Shown here: in pieces, positions 46,100-57,340 of the stretch | Layout: every line of letters starts with the position of its first letter | Position numbering within the stretch: the stretch's first letter is position 1 | Source of the DNA: Myrica gale | Lineage: Eukaryota > Streptophyta > Magnoliopsida > Fagales > Myricaceae | Direction: 5' to 3' | Length of the DNA: 64,000 bases | Assembly (NCBI GenBank): GCA_963930655.1 | Contig: OZ005618.1 | Location: forward strand, 2,998,001 to 3,062,000 | The notes under the pieces: model-generated | Seen by the model: the letters and a program-made list of their open reading frames with translations, nothing else | What the model was told of the DNA's origin: nothing | The model's database searches: none | Made by a program: the position numbers and the translations under genes

Positions 46100-46260
46100 T
46101 GGGGTTGCAGTGGCATAAACACAAGTATAAAGACATTTTTTGAAAGCATAAAGACATAAATATAACTGGTCTTATTTATATTGAAAGCATAAAGACTTGA
46201 TTTTAAAATATAAATGGTCTTATTTATATTGAAAGTATAAAGACATTTTTTTAAAAAAAA
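46100..46260. repeat. Imperfect tandem repeat around ATTGAAAGCATAAAGAC
   Basis: The phrase TGAAAG(C/T)ATAAAGAC occurs four times between 46140 and 46240, with TGGTCTTATTTATAT between copies. Confidence 0.7.
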
Positions 46261-46989
46261 AATATGAATTAAGAGAAAAAAATAAAGAAATCTTTAAAAA
46301 ATAATATTTTAATAGAATAGTAAAAGTAGAAGGTTAAAATAGAGAAGCTGTTGGGTGTGTTTTAAAAAAGTTGGTAGTTAAAATATAGAAGTGTACTTTT
46401 TGGTTAAAATAAAGAGCTAAATTTAAAGAGTCTGCTAGGAATGCTCTTAGTTCATGGACACTGTTGAATTGAGGTGCATGGATCGACAGTTGTAAAGGAA
46501 CAAATTAAATTTGCTATCACTCCAATAATAAACGAAGCTAGAAATTTAATTGATGCAAAGCCTTGTGTTGACGATTAAGATTCTGTTAAGTTACAGTCTT
46601 GATCCAGTTGAAGTCTATGTTTATATTTGAATGATTTGAAGTCAATAATTATCATTATGGATAATTAATATTTTATTTATCTCTAATTTGTAAGCCTATA
46701 AATTGGAGATTTAATATTGAATAAAGAACATATTGATTTGAGTTATTATTTTCTAATTTTCCGAGAATAAGACTCTTTCTTTCTTATTGATGAGATGCCC
46801 AATATAAGATGTGAGGTCTCAGTCGGTGGTGCGAGACCACCATTATGATAATGGACAGCTTGGTATCAGTTTGGGAAGGGGGCCAACAACTAGCTTCCTC
46901 CTTGGGATAGAAAGGGGGGCATGGCCCTCCCAGCCACCGCTTGGCTTCGCCTCTCGTTACAATACATGCGAGTCACATAGATCCTATTT

Positions 46990-47092
46990 GAAGGTTATTT
47001 TTTTTGCAAAATGCAGCAAAAAATAATGTCTAGCGGCGTTTTTTTGCGACCGTTGTTAAAAAGACCGTCGCTATAGACATTTTTTTATAGTG
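46990..47092 (-). mobile_element. Terminus of a CACTA (En/Spm) element
   Basis: Read on the minus strand from 47092, the sequence begins CACTATAAAAAAATG, then carries GACGGT / ACGGTCGC-type subterminal words (TAGCGACGGTC, AACAACGGTCGC). That is the usual make-up of a CACTA end. ACT follows outside. The partner end was not found upstream, so this is probably a broken copy. Confidence 0.6.
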
Positions 47093-47961
47093 ACTTATAT
47101 AAGAAATAAATTTATTTGTGCCATAAATTATACTAAAAGATTCTAAATTACTAATTACTATTTTAAACTATTTTTTTGTTTCTTCGAAGGAGAGGTATTG
47201 GAATAGAGGTAAGGGATTTGAGGAGATTTCGGAACCGAGGCAATGAATTAAGATCTTCCATTATTCGCTATTTGTTTGTATATGTATGTCATGTTGTTTG
47301 AGTGATTTTGAAAAGAATGATCATGGATATTAAAGAATACTCCAAAATGTCAATCTCTCCATCACTTCCCAAGGGCACAAGAAAAAGAAGAAAAAGGGCC
47401 TTCCTCAGCCCCCCCTTCTTCTGTCTCTTCTTCTAAGATAAAATTGTGTACCATATTTGTTTAAGAAAACTAGCCGTGGAGGCTCCAAGCCCACTCTTTT
47501 AAAGGATGGGGACTATGCCTCCCCATTTAGGTGGCATCGACCACCAAGTCAACAAGAACTTTTTCTTTATCAAGTAACACCAAGAAGATGTTTGCCTTGG
47601 CCTAATTTGATGCAACTATTCAGCAAGCACGCTAGACATCAGACATTGACTCGCGTTAAAGAAGCACCACAGAGCAAGATTTCAATGATTTTTTTTTTTG
47701 CTATAATTTAGGCAAACAACATGACCTCATTGGAATTGAGTTGGGGCCACGAACATCCAATCCATAGGTAAATGTTGCTCCTTGTTTGAAGCGGCCAATG
47801 ATCAGATGATATTTTTGGGGCATGAAGATGTGTCGTGTGGCATATGTCAGTACTTCAATTATATCAACCACATGGTAGAATACAAAGATAAATAGGGAAA
47901 CAGGTGAGAAATAATAATAAGAGATAGATATTTAAATGGATCGGTCTACAAGACTTATATA
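47093..47961. other. Intergenic sequence without recognised feature
   Basis: A short open frame at 47457-47711 (+) lacks family resemblance and codon bias. Nothing else was supported. Confidence 0.4.
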
Positions 47962-48313
47962 TAGGGTTGTACACCCGACCCGACGGGTCGAAATTTTTTA
48001 TTTCCGACACCCGACCCGGGTAAAAACGGAAGAGAAAAAAGTCTTCCGACCCGAGCCGAATGAAGGGGTAATTCCGGGCGGAAAACGGGTCGAAATTCGG
48101 AATGGGCCGAAAAGCCCAAAATCATTTTTTAAAGCTAATTTAATGACTATTTCATTCGGCCCAATTCATTTTAGCCCATTTTACCCAATTTTTATGAGGT
48201 ATGCCAATTTTCAACTCAATGTAAGGGCTATTTCATTAGGCCCAACTAAATTTTAGCCTATTTTATCTAATTTTTGTGTTAAAATGTGTATCAAAACTAG
48301 TGTTAAATGACAT

Positions 48314-48348
<35 letters not shown>

Positions 48349-48538
48349 TTTATATCACGGGTCGGGTCGGAACACTTCGGAATTTTTTTGCCTATTCCGA
48401 CACCCGACCCGAGATTTACGGAAAAAATCATTTTGTTCCGACACCCGACCCGAACATTCGGAAAGCCGACCCGATTTCGTTCGGTTCGGTTCGGAATGTC
48501 GGGTCGAGTCGGCTTTATCACTTCCGTGAACACCCCTA
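47962..48538. mobile_element. Non-autonomous hAT element with CGACCCGA repeats
   Basis: Starts TAGGGTTGTACACCC, ends GTGAACACCCCTA, and is flanked by a perfect 8-bp duplication CTTATATA (47954-47961 and 48539-48546). Subterminal parts repeat GACACCCGACCCG and its complement. The centre holds a TA microsatellite (about 48319-48346). Length is 577 bp, no coding capacity. Confidence 0.9.
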
Positions 48539-48546
48539 CTTATATA

Positions 48547-50075
48547 TACCATAAAAATCTTCTACCTTTCATTTAAACTTGAATGTCTGAGATCTTGACA
48601 ATATCTCACATTTTCTACTGTAAAAGCCTTTTACATTTTCATTTAAATTTAAATATTTGAGATCTTGATAATATCTCACATTAAAATTGAATTTGTGTGA
48701 TAATATCATATCAAATCTTATAGATTGATTATGATATTATATCTAACAATAATTTATAACTTACAACCAACAAAATATAATTACTTAAGAGAAAAATAAA
48801 CAAAAATAAAATAAAATCATGGATAAAACTACGCGGGCCTCTCTCTCTGAATTGACAGCCCAAACAGGAAGTGTAATTGGTCCCTAAGAGGAGTGGCGGC
48901 TTGATTTACTGGGCAGTATGAGGCCCAAATAATTGTTGGGCTTTACATATGGGCTTTTTATATGCCCAAAAAAATGATGGTTGGTCGTCGTGAAATGTTT
49001 AAAATTTGTTATTTTCTACTAATACTATTATCGGTCATCAATTTCAATGAATTTCTTAAATTTAGCTTTAGGCACCAATGGGTCCTTGGATTTGGTATTC
49101 GAATTGAGCCGTGGATTTTAAATTAGAAAGTCCAATCCCCAGTGTTGTTTGTTGCATCTCCGAATAAGGCTTCGAAATCGTCCTGAGTTCTAAATTCAAA
49201 TGGCCCAATTCTATAGCCCAAATTTGAGAATCAAGTGAAGAATTTTGCTTCAAGGAGCGTGAGTGCCTCTGCACCTCACCACTATTGGGCTCCACTGAGG
49301 GCCTCAGATTCTTCAGGCCTGGAGCAAAAGATGGTCTTTGTCGGTGATGAGAATAAATAGATCGAACGGTAAGATTTATGTTATTCGAAATTTAATATGA
49401 ATAATATTAAATGGTATAGAATTTACTTATTATGTATATACGTGCAATTCAAACAAAAAATTATTGAGGATCATGATTCCTTTGCCGATCCTATTTTCTC
49501 TTTATATATTTATTTTAGCCCCAGTATATATTTTCTAATTATTCCGATGCATGTAAAACATAAAACTGTTTGCGAAAAAAGATATTTCAGTCTATTTTTT
49601 TTTTAAAAAAAAACAAATTTATTTCCTAACATTCATTCAATTTTTCCGTTTCGGGAGAACAACTAACATCGGCTCTGGTACCAACATCTCTTATGGGGGT
49701 GTATATAAAATTTTATTGTGTCGGTTTGAATATTGACTGTGATAAATATAACACAAATAAACAAAAAAGCTCAAATCATTGTAGTGGACATTCGAATCTG
49801 CCCACAGTTTGAGCGGATATTTTGGTGGGCCTGTGCCTTTCAACTCCACAATTGATCAATGGATATGACTCTGCTACGCGACATTGCTTTTCAACGTGTG
49901 AAAATTCGGTGCACGCTTGCTTTAAGAGTCGGTGCACGCTTCAGCCCGTGATAGAGAATCTTCAAGGGAAACTCGGTTCACCAGTACTACACATATTTTA
50001 TATATACATGCACACGAAAATCGTTCCTGTTTGAGATGTATAGAACTTTTGTTATTTCCGTAATTGTACACAAAG
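48547..50075. other. Intergenic sequence without recognised feature
   Basis: AT-rich. No gene or element with clear ends was seen. Confidence 0.4.
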
Positions 50076-50520
50076 TAAGGTTGTACACGGCTTGGGTCGG
50101 GGTCGGGCGGTACCAACCTCCCCTATGGTTGGGAGTGTATGGCCGATCGCCCTACCGAACTGCCTGATTGAGAGGGGTGATACCGGTAGAGATCGAATTT
50201 CATTGGGCTCGATTGGTTGGGAGAGCGGGTCGAGGATGTTGGGCTAAGTTTTTTTGGTATTCTTATTTTAAAACTTTTTACAGCATGCCCAACTCAAATA
50301 AATTAATATAATGGAGATTCTTTTATTTAATTTAGACCCAAAGCTAATTTTTAATTTATTTAAAACCTAATATATATATATATATACACATATTTGATTT
50401 CTATATATGGGTCGGTCGGGTCGAGATCGTCCATTATCGAGACCCGAAAGCGGGTTGGTCTCGAGCCTTCGGCCGGTCTCATTGGGGCCAGTATGTTTGG
50501 GCCCAACTTGTACAGCCCGA
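50076..50520. mobile_element. Probable hAT element with GGTCGGG repeats
   Basis: The ends TAAGGTTGTACACGG and CTTGTACAGCCCGA are diverged versions of the hAT terminus seen at 47962. The interior carries GGTCGGGGTCGGGCGG and GGGTCGGTCGGGTCGAG words. The flanks do not show a clear 8-bp duplication, so the edges and status are less certain. Confidence 0.6.
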
Positions 50521-51094
50521 GAGCCATACAACAAAGGTAAAATTCATCTAATCTGGAACCTGATGTGCACCTGACAATTTAATGGCCGAAAGCGAAAGGT
50601 TAAGCAGAGATGGCAAACTCGATCTGCAAATTGCAAACCAAATTTCGTGATCTTGATCACTCAAGCGGCTGCACGTGTGGTGGATAGAACTAGTACGTAC
50701 TGCCACTGGTCTATCAACCTGAATGACACAAATCTCAAGGCCGAAGTCAAATCTTTAAACTCCGTATAGTTTTGAGGGCCCAAAGAGCAACCCCAGTGAC
50801 CTGCCGGCTATGAATATGGATCTTCTCTTCGCTGCCCTTTCAACGCACTGTCGGCGACTCTAGTTTAAAAGAGTGGAGGGGACAGAGAGAGGGTTTTGTA
50901 TTATACAATGCAGAGGGCTTAGCTGTTGTTGTACTTTGCCTTTACAAAGAGGAGGCAGACGTATCTTTTAGTTTGATATTATCTTTAGCTTCCACCCACC
51001 TTCCGAATGGCCCAAACGATGTCCTTTCCCATTTCTTTATGTACCATCAAAACCCTGGTCTCTTGCTTTCTAGCACCAACTCATTTACCCCTTG

Positions 51095-51102
51095 TATATA
51101 AA
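51095..51102 (+). promoter_or_regulatory. TATA box of the cyclin gene
   Basis: TATATAAA in CTTGTATATAAACCCGC lies 147 bases before the start codon and implies a 5'UTR of about 115 bases. Confidence 0.7.
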
Positions 51103-51241
51103 CCCGCTACATATCCTTCAGCTTCCATCACAAAAACTCTCTCTCCGCCACATTAACACACTGCCTCGTACAAAATCCTCCAAACCTTCATCTTCGATCA
51201 CAGAAAACCAATCCCTCTGTCTATACAACTAGGATTCAAGA

Positions 51242-52185
51242 ATGGCGTCATCTGCCCTTGCAATATCCCCAAGAAGGCTTAGATCCGACGTATACTGCTA
51301 TTCATACGAAGACGACTCAAACACACCGTTGGTGGTTAATGTTCTTGCCTCGCTCATCGAGAGAAGTATGGCTAGGAATGAAAGGATTACAAAGAATTGC
51401 AGATGGGCTTTGTCTAAAGACTCAAGAACCCGAGTTTTTGACTGCCATGAGGTACCGGACATGACAATTCAGTCCTATTTAGAGAGAATTTTCCGGTACA
51501 CACGAGCAGGGCCATCGATTTATGTTGTTGCGTATGTCTATATAGATCGGTTTTGCCAGAGCAATCCGGAATTTCTGATCAGTTCCGCGAATGTTCATAG
51601 GCTTCTCATAACAAGCATTATGGTGGCTTCCAAGTATGTGGAGGACATGTGAGTTCTTTTCTCTCACCTTCTTCATTATTAGTACTCAGGTTTTGGGATG
51701 CCGAAAACTTTGGCCATTTTAGTCGAAAGATAACTTTTTTGTTTCTCCTTTACATGTTTGTTTGTACCTTGAAATAAATTTTCCTGTAAATGATTTCTAA
51801 AGTAGTTAGGAACTTTACATCACGATTATGAGCTTCTGTAACTTGCTATGCAAAAGGGGGGAGTTTAAATTTTCAGCAACTCATTTGTGGATATGTTTTG
51901 ACGTCTCTTTTGTTCATCAGGAATTACCGAAATTCATACTTTGCGCGAGTTGGGGGATTAACAACCGAAGAATTGAACAGTATGGAGCTCGACTTTCTTT
52001 TCTTGATGGGTTTCAAATTGCATGTAAATGTCAGTGTGTTCGAGAGTTATTGTTGTCACTTAGAAAGAGAAGTCAGCATTGGAGGCGGCTACCATATAGA
52101 GCGGACATTAAGGTGTGCTGAAGAAATCAAGGCAAGGCAAAGAGAAGGAAGAGGGTATTATCAGATTGCTCGTGTTATGTTGTAG
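51242..52185 (+). CDS. P/U-type cyclin (cyclin-U2-like)
   Basis: P/U-type cyclins are PHO80-like partners of CDKA; some link phosphate or sugar status to cell division. Two exons, 51242-51648 and 51921-52185, split inside the Met of VEDM/NYRN, give 223 residues, the usual size. The N-terminus SALAISPRRLRSDVYCYSYE and the EDDSNTPLVVNVLASLIERS block are diagnostic of the CYCU2/CYCP3 group. The cyclin fold runs from about 30 to 150 (FDCHEVPDMTIQSYLERIFR, YVVAYVYIDRF, SANVHRLLITSIMVASKYVE, ARVGGLTTEELNSMELDFLF). The MVASKYVED motif and an intron just after it are family features. No destruction box was recognised. Confidence 0.93.
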
Positions 52186-54994
52186 ATTCGAATGAGGAGT
52201 ATTTGTCCTTTTAGCAAATTTACCCACCATTTTGGAGGGGTAGGTAATTCTCTTGCACAATGAGGTAAATTTTAGTGGTTCTGGGAATGGTACACTCAAG
52301 GATCTTCAAACAGTCGAAAAAGAGTAATGTACAAATATTGTGGTACTTCGGCAAGGGAAATAGAGTGGCTTTTCTGCATCTCCATATCCATGCTGTACAT
52401 ATATGTTTGAGATTTTTGCACTAGTTTTTGTTTCCAGGTAACATTGTAAAGACGACCAATCAATGGAGTTGGAGAATATGGATCCTTTCTTTTTGTTCAC
52501 GCCTTTACAGCGAGACAATGATAATGTAGCAAAAGTAAAACGTGCATACCAGTAATAAATTCATGTAAAATTGGAATTTTGAATATCCAAGTTATCCCAA
52601 GATCCAATCTCTTGTAGGTGATATGTGAATTCCCTGAAGTTTGAATTTATATGGTACTGGCTTAGAGATCCTCCACCTAAATACCTCAGTAGTTTCCTCA
52701 TGGGAGTTAAGAAGGGAATGACCAGGACATAGGCGGGGGTGATACGTTTCTTCCTACAAGAAATGTGGGGAAATTCAGTACAACATAACAGAAGTATAGA
52801 TTTCCAAAACTGGTTTAGTTTGCTGTGATAGGGTCCTCAAATCAACTCGTCTACTGCAAGATCTGGTCCAAATTCGCTGTTCTAATATGAATTTTCATGT
52901 CTTTTGACTACACTGTGGGAGATCACCGTGACCAACTTGCTCTTCGCTCTTAGATGGATCCTCCCCTTTTGTGTAAATGAAATCCAATCGAAGCCTCTTG
53001 TAAAACAGGGAGAGTTAGCTCACACAGTAAAACCTCTAGTTGACATCACCCGCACCATTAAGGAGAACCTTAATCTTGTCAGTCAGCATGTAATATCCTT
53101 TACTGCGAGTAAAAAAACAAGGCCTGGATGACCGATAGATGGCACGTCTTGCAAACTCATCCTTAATTGCTGAGGAATAAGAAAAGAGAAAAGGGCCACT
53201 TGTACAGCATAAAACTGATCAGTGAATTGCAAGAATTGACCTTCTTTGATCATGGCTCTTGTACGAACCAGTAAAGATTTAATAGAATAGTTAACAGAAA
53301 ACAATGTTGCATAGGATCTAGATCATAATGTATTACCAACAGAAGACAGCTAACTAAACCAGAGGAATTAGGAAAGAGGGACGAAACAGGGGGTGGAGTG
53401 TCAATTGGTTGACACTAATTATTTTATATGTTAAACCAGCATCAGTGTCTCTCAACCTGTTGTTCCTTCTTGTTTTTCCAGTCCTAATGCATCGAGAGGC
53501 TCCAACCGATGTTTAATATGCAGCACCTTCCTTTGACCTTGACGGCATGCCAACACATCCTTATTTTTGCCAATTCTAATTGCATGTTAAGCAGGCTTGT
53601 CCTTTTGTTCCAAGGAGCAGATTGTTTATTTTTTTATGCTAACAAGAGTCGGCCATCGATTTCACTGAAGCTGGAAGATGATGTGCAGTAGCCGTCTAAA
53701 AAGTCCATTTTATGCCCTCTTAAGGCTATGACACTTGGAAGCCATGTTTGACCTTGTCCCTTGCCCATTTCCATACCATATATACAGTATGCTTTCATAA
53801 TTAGAAGAAACAAAAGTCGCAATCCTCTCCTATAAAATAGAAAACGGGTGAAGTGATGGGCAAAATATTAAAAAACTAAGAAAATGGGCTCGAAGGAAAA
53901 GTGGATCATCTTTGTGACACGAAAACCTAACATATGAGTTAGAATAAGCAACCTTGCCATCATAGCTTGGCTTTATCATCTTCTGGAGTAATCATAATTC
54001 TTTAGTACAACTTTCTAATTGCCAAAGCACATATTTCATTTTCTATCCCTTACTTCGTTGATAACACAGCTAAGATCGTCCCCACCGCTACCCACCCACA
54101 TTCATGCATACAGTGAGTGCCTTGTGACTCTGACCTCTCTCTCTCTCTTCCTCTCTCACTAACTCAACAAATAAGCATAGAATCACCCAAGTGGGAAAGC
54201 TCGATATGTATTCCTGTAGTTTCCTCGAATTTTGCTACTTCTGAGAGGTACAAATCCGAAGCAGTAGAATGGAGTCCAAGCTCTAATGGGTATATATACA
54301 ACAGTGAATTACTCTGTCCATGTTATATAATTAAGCTTGGAAATTTCCTTCTGGTTTGCACAAATTTCATCAGATGGTCTGCATACTGCATATCTTTCTT
54401 CCCCACGAGGATTCTATCCTCGATCGGTCGAGCTTTTTTTGCACCATAATTGTGAGCAATGAATTTCTTATGAGAAGTTAAATTTTAAACTACTAAAGTA
54501 CTCTTTATTAATTTATTTCCCAGTATTTGGTACTGCTTTAATGCAGACACTGATCTATCGCAAAGTAGGATCATGGAGGAAATATTCTCTCCTACAAAAA
54601 CATAAAATTAGAGGCAATAATTGAGATATATTTTTTACTTTATTGGCTATTCTTTTTATATGATTGTAGCGACTACAATTGCAGACACGGGATTAAGGTT
54701 ATTTAATAATCGAGGCAGCTTTATTGTCGAGAATATATAAAGGTTAAGGAACACACATCAATATGCACGCGGTATGTTTCTGATTCCGTTGGAATTGATT
54801 AAACGACGACCATATAACTATTGATTTCAATCCAGTTTATGCTGCCATGTCCATCAGCAGTCACCTAACCTCAAGCTTTGTTAAGTTGTTTATGCTTTGG
54901 ATGACTAGCTTTATTAAACCAGTCTGTCAAAAAAAAGAAAAAAAAAAAAAAGAAGATAAGAAGAAGAAGATATTGAAGAATGATACCGCGTGCT
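52186..54994. other. Intergenic region after the cyclin gene
   Basis: Includes the cyclin 3'UTR, with a possible AATAAA at about 52554, and unassigned sequence. CT microsatellite near 54135-54155 and an A/G-rich simple tract near 54930-54975. Short open frames here show no family signal. Confidence 0.45.
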
Positions 54995-55783
54995 TAGAAC
55001 TGTAAATGAACCGAGTTGTTCATGAACAACTCGAACTCGGCTCGTATAAGCTCGTCTCGAGCTCGGTTCGTTTAATAAACGAGCCAAGTTCGATCACTGT
55101 TTATACCTCGAATATTAAACGAGTCAAACTCAATTAAACTTGACTCGACTTGATTTAAGTTCGCTAATAAAACTCAAATAAGCTCGACTCCGCTCATTTG
55201 AGCTCATTTAAAAGCTCAGTACACTTGTATGTATTATATATTTCTTATTTATTTGTTGGTTTATATTTAATAGTCACATATTAGTAAAATATGTATTTGA
55301 TTATATTGATAAATGAATAGATGAGTATTATCCATAAAGATTTGTTATGCCCTCTATATATTAAATATATGTTTTAGGTCATTTTTGCCAAGTAACATAG
55401 GTTATATATGAATCTAAATATTTTATAAAATAACGTTCGCACAAATGTCAAATGTTTTATAATATGCCGTGTATAATGTACTATGACACCATATGTCAAG
55501 GCTTGATTTGAGTTTTGTTTGTGATATTTGTGTTTTCCAAGCTCATATTTTCTTGGTTGGGTTGAGTTTGAGCTCGGCTGGAATAAGGTCGAACTTGAAT
55601 TGTGTATATATTTTTAATCAAGTTCGAGCTTGTTCGAACATGAAAAATTTTAGACGATCTGAGTTTGAACACCCTTGCAAAAACTCGATTCAAGCTTGAC
55701 TGGAGCTTGAACTCACAAATCTGTCTACTGAACTGAGTTTGAACAGTCAATAATCGGTCCGACTTGGCTCGAATATAGCCCTA
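54995..55783. mobile_element. Probable hAT element with AGCTCGA repeats
   Basis: Starts TAGAACTGTAAATGAACCGAG and ends CTTGGCTCGAATATAGCCCTA, which are diverged inverted hAT termini. The subterminal parts are dense in CTCGAACTCGGCTCG / GTTCGAGCTTG words. The 8-base flanks (CGCGTGCT and ACATGCTG) match only weakly, suggesting an older insertion than those at 45419 and 47962. Confidence 0.65.
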
Positions 55784-56667
55784 ACATGCTGAATTAGGTT
55801 CAATCATGAAGTAAGTGAGATACTCGACAAATCATACGGAAATCTTGTCATCTAATCTCTCTAATTAAAGTTGGTGTCTTGAGGATGTTCTGAACTGAAA
55901 ATATACGTTGTACGCCCAACCTACGGTTTCAGATTAAACTTCTATAATTTTCTCTTGCAAAAAGTTATTTTAAGGATGCTCTTGTCGGGGAAGTGCGTTT
56001 GGATCCTGTTTTGAGAAACACATTTCTGTTTTTGCTTTTAGGCGCAAAAAACTTCGCCTCAGAACCTGCAGCGCCTAGATTCTAGAATATTGTTCCTTCA
56101 GCAAACGAGGAAATGATAAGGGGTAAAAACGTAAGACTGCAAGGTGCCTGAATGTACTGTGTTACTATGGGGAGGCTTCACCTTTAATTGCTTGTTTTTT
56201 ATTCTATTTTTTTTAGGCTTTTTTATTCTACTCTGCTTTGCTAGCTGGTGGTAAAGTCACCGAGGACGGTATCAATTAAAAAGAACAAGCTAAGTTGCTA
56301 TTATTAATTAGGATTAAATATACTTTACTTTCTCATTAATTACGACAATTTTTAGTTAATTTGAAAAATAGTAATTTTTTAAATCAAAAAATAAATTTCT
56401 GTCTGAATTAATGGAAACTTTTTAGGGTCCTAAGCGGAAACTGCACTGCACGCAAAATCCAAATTGGTTTTAGGAGTACGTATCAGGTCTGCTCTATTGC
56501 CCATGCTTTGTGTATTTCGTAAAACGGGCCCTGAACTCGGAGTCTACTGGCAGGCAACTGGGCTTTTAGCACTGAGGAGAACCTACACCACTGAGCCGAC
56601 TGTTGGGCTCTGTATTTGTCAAGCGTTGAGACTTTGGGTAATGTGTTCCAACATTGCTCCATTCATT
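55784..56667. other. Intergenic sequence without recognised feature
   Basis: No gene supported. Confidence 0.4.
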
Positions 56668-56833
56668 CATGTTTGTGTTTGAGTGTTAAAATTTTAGGGT
56701 ATTAGATTTAGTGAAAAAATGAAGAGAGAAGTAATTTTTAATATTTATTATAGTGAAAAATAATGATGTGATGGAGAGAAAGATTATATTGTAATTTTTT
56801 ATTGTGTTAAAATTTTAGTCTACAAACGCACCC
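56668..56833. mobile_element. MITE of the 2510 family
   Basis: The termini TTTGTGTTTGAGTGTTAAAA and CTACAAACGCACCC are related to those at 2510. The interior shares GTGAAAAAATGAAGAGAGA and GATGGAGAGAAAGATTATAT with it. The edges are approximate. Confidence 0.55.
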
Positions 56834-56910
56834 TAGTCCATTATCTTCGGCGGAAAAGACCAAGATATACTTGTTTAGGCAGACAACATCAGAAGACTTC
56901 ATAAAAGGTA

Positions 56911-57331
56911 GGGAAATTTGATTTTTAGTCCTTGAGTTTTAACCCCTTTTCATTTTTAGTCATGAATTTTAGAGGGTCAAAATTTTTAGTCCTTGAATTT
57001 TCATCTTTGTAAAATTTAGTCCTTCTGTCAGTCTGCCGTCAAATTTGTATTGGTCGATCGGTATATGAAGCGGTCGACCGCTACATGTACTGGTCGATCG
57101 CTTCATGTACCGGTCGACCGCTCACTGCCTCACTTTCAAGACATATATCTGGTCGACCGTTTCAAAATTGGCGATCGACCGGTACAAAAATTGACGGCGT
57201 GTGACGGCAAACTGACGGAACGACTACATTTTACAAAGATGAAAGTTCAAGGACTAAAATTTTGAAGGTTGAAAGTTAAGGACTAAAATTAAAAAGGGTA
57301 AAAAACTTAAGGACTAAAATACAAATTTCCC
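56911..57331. mobile_element. Foldback Mutator-like (MULE) element with GGTCGACC core
   Basis: A perfect 9-bp duplication TAAAAGGTA flanks the element (56902-56910 and 57332-57340). The ends GGGAAATTTG...TTTAGTCC and GGACTAAAAT...CAAATTTCCC form long inverted arms of roughly 140 bases. The centre has five or six GGTCGA(C/T)CG words at irregular spacing of 20-35 bases. It is 421 bp, non-coding, and related to the element at 37381. Confidence 0.88.
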
Positions 57332-57340
57332 TAAAAGGTA

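Noticed and set aside
46600-46800. LTR-like stretch (TATAAATTGGAGA followed by AATAAAG)
   Set aside because: It resembles the transcribed part of a plant LTR, but no paired ends, primer-binding site, polypurine tract or coding region was found nearby, so an LTR fossil cannot be supported.
47457-47711. 84-residue open frame on the plus strand
   Set aside because: Starts in low-complexity sequence, no homology recognised, no promoter or splice context.
54117-54449. Open frame after a CT-rich tract
   Set aside because: Low-complexity start, no domain, no splice structure.
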